NCBI GenBank assembly: GCA_028688275.1
Contig: JAQTYN010000002.1
Span: forward strand, 1 to 64,000
Length of the DNA stretch: 64,000 nt
Origin: Gallionella sp.
GTDB lineage: Bacteria; Pseudomonadota; Gammaproteobacteria; Burkholderiales; Gallionellaceae
Direction of reading: 5' to 3'
Positions 57,512-64,000 of this stretch are shown one piece after another. Position numbers and translations under genes: made by a program. The notes beneath the pieces were generated by a model that saw nothing but the letters and a program-made list of their open reading frames with translations, was not told the DNA's origin and did no database searches. Numbering within the stretch: the stretch's first letter is position 1; each line of letters begins with the position of its first letter.

Positions 57512-59131
57512 TTAACGGTTACCGCGATTGCCGCCGAAGCCGCCTTGACCACCATTACCGCCTGTGTTGCCGCCGCGATTACCACCACGGTCGCCACCGA
57601 AGCCACCAGTACGAGGTGCGCCTGTATTGCCGCCGCGATTGCCACCTGCATTGCCGCCGAAGCTGCGATCACCACCAAAGCTACGTTCTTGACGCGGTGC
57701 GCCAAAACCTGTTGACGCTGCTGGATGTGCGTCACGACCTACATGGCTGTGACGGCTATCGGGTGCGCTGTGATGAAAACCTGCGCCGCCGTTGTTACCA
57801 TTGCCTGTAAACGCGCTGGAACGATTGCCGCCGAAGCCTGTGCTGTTGCCATAACCACGGTTGCCACCTTGACCGCCATTGCCGCCACCGAAACCACCGC
57901 CATTACCGCGATTGCCACCGAAACCACCACCGCTGCTGCTGCGACGGGGTTCGCCAGAACCAGAACGCTCGGAACCGCCCGTGCGCATTTTAAATTTAGG
58001 CTCTAAACCTTCAATGGTGTGCATTTTCAGATTTTGGTCTGTGTAGCGTTCGATACGTTTCAACAATTGTGCATCACGGTTAGAAGCGAAGGAAATCGCG
58101 ATGCCCGATGAACCACCGCGCCCCGTACGACCGATACGATGGACGTAATCTTCTGCGAACTTAGGCAAGTCAAAGTTAATCACGTGGGATACGCCGCGCA
58201 CGTCAATACCACGTGCTGCCACATCCGTTGCCACCAAAATACGCACTGTACCGTTGCGCAAGTTCAACAAAGTACGATTACGTTCACGTTGGCTCATGTC
58301 GCCGTGCAAAGCAGCAACCGAGTGCCCCAACACAGACAATTGATCCGCAATGCTATCTGCATCACGTTTAGTGGCGGTAAATACAATCGCTTGGTTCAAG
58401 TCAGCGTCGGTCAACAGATGGTTCAACATCTTGTTTTTGTGTGCGACGTCATCGGCGAACATCATGCGTTGTTCGATGTTTTCGTGTTTGGCTTTGGCAG
58501 CCGATACGGAAATGCGTTTTGGGTCTTTCAACAAACGCGTTGCCAAATTGCCGACCACGCCATCTAAGGTCGCAGAGAACAACAAAGTTTGGCGGGTTGC
58601 TGGGGTTGCCGCAGCGATGCGTTCCACATCATCCACAAAACCCATGTCCAACATACGATCCGCTTCGTCCAAAATCAACATTTCCAAACGGGAAAAGTCG
58701 ATACGACCGCGTTCCAGATGGTCGATCAAACGCCCTGGCGTTGCCACCAAAATGTCAACTTGACCTGACAACATACGGTTTTGCACGGGGTAAGGCATCC
58801 CACCCAAAATGCTGATGATTTTGAAACGCATGTTTTTACCGTACTTAGTCGCGGCATCACACACTTGTTGTGCCAATTCGCGGGTCGGAGTCAACACCAG
58901 TACGCGAGGGCCTTTGCTGTTCACAACCGTCGAAGCCGTTGCCAAGCGGTTCAACGCAGGCAAAATAAACGCAGCGGTTTTGCCACTCCCTGTTTGGGAA
59001 GAAGCCATTAAATCGTGACCCGCCATGATTTCGGGGATCGCTTGGGATTGAATCGCGGTCGGTTCTGTATAGCCTGTTTCAGCAATGGCTTTCAGAATGG
59101 CGGCGTTCAGGTTTAAATTTTCAAATGTCAT
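57512..59131 (-). CDS. DEAD-box RNA helicase (RhlE-like) with long Gly-rich C-terminal tail
   Basis: 'ASSQTGSGKTAAFILPAL', 'LILDEADRMLDMGF', 'LFSATLDG', 'HRIGRTGRGG'; tail rich in GGFGGNRG repeats. Confidence 0.94.
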   Translation of the reverse strand: MTFENLNLNAAILKAIAETGYTEPTAIQSQAIPEIMAGHDLMASSQTGSGKTAAFILPALNRLATASTVVNSKGPRVLVLTPTRELAQQVCDAATKYGKNMRFKIISILGGMPYPVQNRMLSGQVDILVATPGRLIDHLERGRIDFSRLEMLILDEADRMLDMGFVDDVERIAAATPATRQTLLFSATLDGVVGNLATRLLKDPKRISVSAAKAKHENIEQRMMFADDVAHKNKMLNHLLTDADLNQAIVFTATKRDADSIADQLSVLGHSVAALHGDMSQRERNRTLLNLRNGTVRILVATDVAARGIDVRGVSHVINFDLPKFAEDYVHRIGRTGRGGSSGIAISFASNRDAQLLKRIERYTDQNLKMHTIEGLEPKFKMRTGGSERSGSGEPRRSSSGGGFGGNRGNGGGFGGGNGGQGGNRGYGNSTGFGGNRSSAFTGNGNNGGAGFHHSAPDSRHSHVGRDAHPAASTGFGAPRQERSFGGDRSFGGNAGGNRGGNTGAPRTGGFGGDRGGNRGGNTGGNGGQGGFGGNRGNR

Positions 59132-59562
59132 GTTATTTTTTCTCTATTAAATTCTGAAGAAAACAAAGCCTTATCGCGGCACAATATGAGCCTCAGTACA
59201 CAATGACTGAAACGCAGCTTGACCCGAAAACGGATTTTGTATTTTTCCCCAGCAGGGCGCGCAGGCAGTAAAACCACCCGTACTACAGGCAGACGATTAA
59301 CTGGCGCAAAAACATCGTTGCTAACCAGAAAACCCAAGACCCTGATAGGAATCTAATGGAGCTTTTTAGACAGGTGCGATTTGAATACGCACGAGAGGTA
59401 GGTCGGAAACGATGAACTAAACTGCCGCAAGGTGTGCGGCAAGGCGCGCATTATACGGATAGAAAAAATAAAAGCGAGGGGAATTTACAGAAAAATCAAA
59501 ATTAGCGCGTAATACACAAACAGCCCACAACGACAAAGACAAGGCACGCTGTCGTTCGCATC

Positions 59563-60462
59563 CTAAAAACGTGACATTTGCATAACCCAACCTATGCCAG
59601 CCAGCCCTGACAAAAAAATCAGCAAATTGCCCCACACCCAATACAAATAGCGGCGCGACAACTTTTCGGGGGTAAGATTGCTAATCACAAAGAGTTTGCC
59701 ATCAGCGGGTTGTCTGATGACATGAATATCGGCTTGCGATTGTGCTCCGCTCACTTTTTTGCTCACCTCACGCTTAGCGGCGCGGCGCGCCAACATCCAC
59801 TCCTCCTCGCCAAGCTGCCCATCCGCATTCAAATCAAAACGGGCAAGTAAATCGGGCATATTCTGCTTCCACTCCGCCAAAAGCGCGTTATGCTCGGCAC
59901 GTAAATCGAAAGTCAGTGAACCGCCGCCTTGGGTACGCAGCTCGCCCAATACATATAGCGGATCCTCTTTCAGCAACAACCATTCGGTATAGCGACGTGC
60001 GCCTTCGATCCATTGCTGATGATAATTCGTGATGATTTCGGCATAATCAGGATCAATCACACAGTCTCCCGTATCGTCCCGCAATACAAAGATCTCGTCA
60101 CTTTCACCACTTTCCGTGGTATGCCATTCGTTTTTGTGATTTTTTTGCTCAATACGGTAGCGATACCACAAACACGGAAGCTTAGAGAGCCTACCCAACA
60201 CAGGCGCGTCCACCGCGAAGGGATAGCCACGCCCCATCAGTTCGACATAACCTTGTGCCGCAGAAGCAACTTTGGATGTCGGCGTATTTTGAATCGCGCG
60301 ATATTTGCTCAAAGCTGACTGCCACGCGAACACACTAATCAGCGACATAATGGACAAACAAACCATCCAACCTACGCGAGATCCGACTAGCACCGCCGCC
60401 AATAGCAACAACAGTTGCACACCTGACGTGGCAAGCTGGATTTTGCGCAGTCTTTCTAACAT
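59563..60462 (-). CDS. GIDE-domain membrane protein with EF-hand-like motif
   Basis: 'RGYPFAVDAPVLGRLSKLPCLWYRYRIEQKNHKNEWHTTESGESDEIFVLRDDTGDCVIDPDYAEII' GIDE-like; 'FDLNADGQLGEEEW' EF-hand loop; adjacent to lemA-like gene. Confidence 0.7.
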   Translation of the reverse strand: MLERLRKIQLATSGVQLLLLLAAVLVGSRVGWMVCLSIMSLISVFAWQSALSKYRAIQNTPTSKVASAAQGYVELMGRGYPFAVDAPVLGRLSKLPCLWYRYRIEQKNHKNEWHTTESGESDEIFVLRDDTGDCVIDPDYAEIITNYHQQWIEGARRYTEWLLLKEDPLYVLGELRTQGGGSLTFDLRAEHNALLAEWKQNMPDLLARFDLNADGQLGEEEWMLARRAAKREVSKKVSGAQSQADIHVIRQPADGKLFVISNLTPEKLSRRYLYWVWGNLLIFLSGLAGIGWVMQMSRF

Positions 60463-60468
60463 GATGAT

Positions 60469-61038
60469 TTATTTAAACAACAGCTTTATATCGACATCTT
60501 GCTTTTCTTCCTCGGCAAATTTTAGCAGCGTTTTTGCCTCGAAATTAAACATCCCTGCAATGATGCTGGCAGGAAAGACTTCGATTTGCACATTATTGAT
60601 ATTGACCGACTCATTGTAAAACTCGCGCCTATCTGCAATTGCATTTTCCAGAGCAGTGATACGATGTTGCAACTGCATAAAACTTTCATTCGCCCTGAGT
60701 TCTGGATAGGCTTCGGCAATCGCAAAAATTCCACCCACACCTGCACGCAACGCACCTTCTGCGATACCCAGTGCAGCAATATCCTGATCCTCGCGCGCCG
60801 TTTGCACTTGAGACCGCGCCTGTATCACTTTTTGCAAGGTTTTTTGTTCAAACTGTTTGTACTGTTTACACACTTCCACCAGCTTGGGCAGCTCATCGTG
60901 ACGCTGTTTCAGCAACACGTCGATATTCGCCCACGCCTTTGCCACAGCGTGTTTGACATTCACCAGTTCATTGTAAAGACTGACCCCGTAGAAAAAAGCA
61001 ACAGCCAGAATACCGATAAAAACGAGTGGAACGATCAT
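60469..61038 (-). CDS. lemA: LemA family protein
   Basis: 'FYGVSLYNELVNVKHAVAKAWANIDVLLKQRHDELPKLVEVCKQYKQFEQKTLQKVIQARSQ', 'YPELRANESFMQLQHRITALENAIADRREFYNESVNINNVQIEVFPASIIAGMFNF'. Confidence 0.96.
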   Translation of the reverse strand: MIVPLVFIGILAVAFFYGVSLYNELVNVKHAVAKAWANIDVLLKQRHDELPKLVEVCKQYKQFEQKTLQKVIQARSQVQTAREDQDIAALGIAEGALRAGVGGIFAIAEAYPELRANESFMQLQHRITALENAIADRREFYNESVNINNVQIEVFPASIIAGMFNFEAKTLLKFAEEEKQDVDIKLLFK

Positions 61039-61064
61039 TTTATGCTCCTTGAGCGTATAAAAAT

Positions 61065-61217
61065 CTAGGGAAATGCTGATTAAATCTTCCGTTCGTGGTG
61101 AGCTTGTCGAACCATGAATGGAAGATTTAATGAAATCAATAAATTAAATCCGTTCACCCTTCGGCCATTCGACAAGCTCACGGCTCAGGCGAACGGATTT
61201 AATCAGCACCTCTCTAG
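61065..61217. repeat. 153-bp MITE-like element, copy B (CTAG-bounded)
   Basis: Ends CTAGGGAAATGCTGATTAAATC and GATTTAATCAGCACCTCTCTAG; internal CCGTTCGTGGTGAGCTTGTCGAACCATGAATGG; inverted relative to copy A. Confidence 0.85.
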
Positions 61218-61222
61218 GCGAA

Positions 61223-61927
61223 CTATGCCGTGCGACGACAAGCAACTAAGTAATTCACATCCGTATCTTTGCCGAAAGTATAGTTTTTATTCAGCAAGTT
61301 ATAACTCATACCAACCAAATCATCCACGGTCAAATCGGCGTTACGGCAAAACTGCGCCAATTCGGATGGTTTGATAAATTTAGCATAATCATGTGTGCCG
61401 CGTGGCAACAAGTTGAGCACATATTCCGCGCCCAAAATCGCGAACAAATACGACTTAGGATTACGATTCAGGGTTGAAAAAAACACCCAACCATTCGGTT
61501 TGACCAGTTTGGCACACGCCGCCACCACGCTTTGCGGATCGGGCACATGCTCTAACATTTCCAAACACGTGACGACATCGTAGTGTTCGGGCTGTTCCGC
61601 CGCCAAGGCCTCCACGGAAATTTTACGATAACTGACTTGTTGCCCACTTTCCAACAAATGCAGTTGCGCGACTTTCAGCGGCTTTTCCGCTAAGTCGATA
61701 CCTGTGACGTGTGCGCCTGCCTCCGCCATACTTTCTGCCAAAATCCCGCCGCCGCAGCCCACATCCAACACCGTTTTTCCCATCAGCCCCGCTTGGCGAA
61801 CGATGTAATTGAGTCTCAAGGGATTGATGTCATGCAACGGCTTGAATTCACTGTTCTTATCCCACCACTTGTGAGCCAGTTGGGAAAATTTCTCAAGTTC
61901 AATCGGGTCTGCGTTGTGCATGGTCAT
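61223..61927 (-). CDS. ubiG: Bifunctional 2-polyprenyl-6-hydroxyphenol methylase/3-demethylubiquinol 3-O-methyltransferase
   Basis: '[65 protein letters not shown]'. Confidence 0.95.
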   Translation of the reverse strand: MTMHNADPIELEKFSQLAHKWWDKNSEFKPLHDINPLRLNYIVRQAGLMGKTVLDVGCGGGILAESMAEAGAHVTGIDLAEKPLKVAQLHLLESGQQVSYRKISVEALAAEQPEHYDVVTCLEMLEHVPDPQSVVAACAKLVKPNGWVFFSTLNRNPKSYLFAILGAEYVLNLLPRGTHDYAKFIKPSELAQFCRNADLTVDDLVGMSYNLLNKNYTFGKDTDVNYLVACRRTA

Positions 61928-62105
61928 CTGTGTGTGTAGGTTCTAAGGAAGTAAGCCGCATTTTGCGCGTCGTGTCATTTTACCGCAAGGTCAGTCGTTC
62001 TAGAAATGCCCCATAATAGATAAGACTTGAAATCCAGCTGCCCCTACCCCATATTGTCGAGGCTGTTAAAAACAGCCTTGCTTTACTTTTGCTAAAGGAA
62101 CTTTG

Positions 62106-62990
62106 ATGAAACGTATTTTCTTGTTTATCGCCACGAATATGGCGATTATGTTGGTGATTAGCATTACTTTGAACCTTCTTGGGGTTAATCACTATTTAGA
62201 CCGCAATGGCGGGATTCAAATGGGCAGTCTGTTGGTAATGTCGGCTGTCGTGGGTTTTACAGGCTCCATTATTTCGCTGTTTATGTCCAAATGGGTGGCA
62301 AAACGTTCGGTTAATGCGCAAGTGATTGAAAATCCTTCTGATCCGACTGAGCGTTGGTTGGTTAGCACGGTGCAAGCACAAGCGGCGGCGGCAGGTATCG
62401 GCATGCCTGAAGTGGCGATTTACGATGCACCTGATGTGAATGCCTTTGCCACAGGCTGGAATCGTAATAACGCACTGGTCGCGGTTAGCACGGGCTTGCT
62501 GTACAACATGCAGCGCGATGAAGTGGAAGCGGTGTTAGCACATGAAATCAGCCACGTTGCTAATGGCGATATGGTAACGCTGACTTTGATACAAGGCGTG
62601 GTGAATACCTTTGTGTTTTTCTTCTCCAAAATTATCGGCAATATCGTCGATGGTTTTCTGCGCAACAAGGACGAGGAATATCACGGTCCTGGCATCGGTT
62701 CATTTATCGCCGAAATAGTGGCGCAATTGGTATTAGGGTTCTTAGCCAGTATTATTGTGATGTGGTTTTCGCGCCAACGCGAATTCCGTGCTGATGCAGG
62801 TGCGGCAAACTTAGCAGGACGCAGCAAAATGATTGCGGCATTGGAACGCTTGAAAATGAATCACGAACAGGCTTCTTTACCCGCAGATATGGCAGCCTCT
62901 GGCATTTCGGGCGGCGGCGCAATGTCCAAGCTGTTTATGACCCATCCTCCACTGGAAGAACGGATCGCTGCGCTGCGCAATGCTCAATAA
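62106..62990 (+). CDS. htpX: Membrane zinc metalloprotease HtpX
   Basis: '[26 protein letters not shown]', '[37 protein letters not shown]'. Confidence 0.96.
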   Translation: MKRIFLFIATNMAIMLVISITLNLLGVNHYLDRNGGIQMGSLLVMSAVVGFTGSIISLFMSKWVAKRSVNAQVIENPSDPTERWLVSTVQAQAAAAGIGMPEVAIYDAPDVNAFATGWNRNNALVAVSTGLLYNMQRDEVEAVLAHEISHVANGDMVTLTLIQGVVNTFVFFFSKIIGNIVDGFLRNKDEEYHGPGIGSFIAEIVAQLVLGFLASIIVMWFSRQREFRADAGAANLAGRSKMIAALERLKMNHEQASLPADMAASGISGGGAMSKLFMTHPPLEERIAALRNAQ

Positions 62991-63042
62991 GATAGGCGCA
63001 TGAGTTGCATTTATTTGCGACACATCTGACTTTCAAATCTTC

Positions 63043-63069
63043 AAAGAGCCGACGCAAGTCGGCTTTTTG
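63043..63069 (+). terminator. Rho-independent terminator downstream of htpX
   Basis: AAAGAGCCGAC-GCAA-GTCGGCTTTTT. Confidence 0.82.
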
Positions 63070-63294
63070 ATACTTAATTGAAATAAAGATCAGGTGCACA
63101 TCGAAAAACCCGCTTGCGATGGGGTGCGACAATGTGTCACATTCCCAACAAGCGGCTCTACGTCTAAAATCGCGCTGACCGAGCGTTTGTTGCTATTAGA
63201 CGACTGAGGTGATAATTTCCCATTTGCGGAGTCAAGTGATGAGATGACGCTGGGCAATGTTGCCTATTTTTGATGATTGTTAAGGAGACTTAAA

Positions 63295-63426
63295 ATGCAA
63301 AAAACTTTATTCGTATTATGTGCAGTTATCGGTTTTTCATTTGCAACGAGCGTGTATGCGTGTGATGGTAAATCGCATAAACCTGCGACCCCAACCGCAC
63401 CGAGCACACCAGCACCTACCAAATAA
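63295..63426 (+). CDS. Short exported peptide (43 aa), unlisted in ORF track
   Basis: MQKTLFVLCAVIGFSFATSVYACDGKSHKPATPTAPSTPAPTK; signal peptide plus Pro/Thr tail; RBS AAGGAG upstream. Confidence 0.6.
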   Translation: MQKTLFVLCAVIGFSFATSVYACDGKSHKPATPTAPSTPAPTK

Positions 63427-63492
63427 TTAAATCCCTCCCGACCAATGGGCGACCATATCATGGTCGGGTTAAATCACACTTAGGAGCAACTT

Positions 63493-63930
63493 ATGGATAG
63501 AAGATCTTTATTGTTAAGCGGCGTAGCACTCGCAGGTGCTGCACTCGTCGGCAGAGCGCAAGCCAGTGAACACGAACACAGTCATCATCACGACTCACCA
63601 ACCCATACCAGTTTGGCGACAACTGCCGCAGATTGCCTGCAAAAGGGGCAAGTTTGTTTGAATCATTGCTTGGAATTATTGGGACAAGGCGAGAAAGAGA
63701 TGGCGACATGTGCCAAGAGCGTCAATCAGATGCTGGCATTATGTGGCGCATTACAACAATTGGCGAACCAAAACTCGAAACAATTGAGCAAGTTGGCGGC
63801 AATTGCGTTGGATGCCTGTCAACAATGCCAAGAAGAATGTAAAAAACACGCAGACAAGCATGAAGCGTGCAAAGCCTGTGGCGAAAGCTGCGAGGCATGT
63901 GCCAAAGAATGCAAAAAGCTGGTGGGATAA
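63493..63930 (+). CDS. Four-helix-bundle copper-binding protein (Csp1-like), Tat-exported
   Basis: 145 aa; 'MDRRSLLLSGVALAGAALVG' Tat-like signal, His-rich linker, Cys-rich helices 'CLQKGQVCLNHCLELL', 'CQQCQEECKKHADKHEACKACGESCEACAKECKK'. Confidence 0.88.
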   Translation: MDRRSLLLSGVALAGAALVGRAQASEHEHSHHHDSPTHTSLATTAADCLQKGQVCLNHCLELLGQGEKEMATCAKSVNQMLALCGALQQLANQNSKQLSKLAAIALDACQQCQEECKKHADKHEACKACGESCEACAKECKKLVG

Positions 63931-64000
63931 TGCCGCATGGGGTGCAGTTCAACATTTAGGCTAAGACATACAGCGACATGATGCCTGTTTTTGCCCTGCA

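Noticed and set aside
57466-58006. Arg/His- and Ala/Thr-rich plus-strand ORFs
   Set aside because: Antisense of the Gly-rich helicase tail; low-complexity artefacts.
63081-63290. Possible transposase remnant or CueR-type promoter upstream of the 43-aa peptide
   Set aside because: Only short fragments without a recognisable motif or a convincing operator.

Overview
This 64-kb chromosomal window comes from a sulfur-oxidising proteobacterium; I did not assign a taxon. No rRNA, tRNA, CRISPR array, prophage or intact transposase was recognised. Main content: (1) a minus-strand sulfur-oxidation locus at about 1.4-14.7 kb, with soeABC, TauE/SafE, UspA, soxY, soxZ, soxA, soxX, soxB, a DUF302 protein, TusA and DsrE2, and no soxCD; a divergent NarX/NarL-like two-component pair lies next to soeA. 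(2) Housekeeping and accessory genes: rdgB, a TacA/TacT-type toxin-antitoxin pair, a MacB-like permease, copA, pgeF, a spermidine-synthase/TPR fusion, ratA, rnfH, a PHP phosphoesterase, yciO, aspS, barnase/barstar and nudB. (3) A tandem array of four paralogous proteins at 36.05-41.26 kb, each with an N-terminal small domain, a coiled coil and a C-terminal cyclic-nucleotide-binding-like domain, between nudB and nadA-panC; this is the strongest candidate for an undescribed system. (4) lpxB and a glycogen/alpha-glucan cluster (two GH57 enzymes, glgC, glgB, pgi). (5) A Gly-rich DEAD-box helicase, a GIDE/EF-hand plus LemA pair, ubiG, htpX and a Tat-exported Csp1-type Cys-rich protein. Several families of palindromic, MITE/REP-like repeats lie between genes, and three of them interrupt the sox gene series. 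Everything comes from reading the sequence and the supplied ORF translations; no database search was run.
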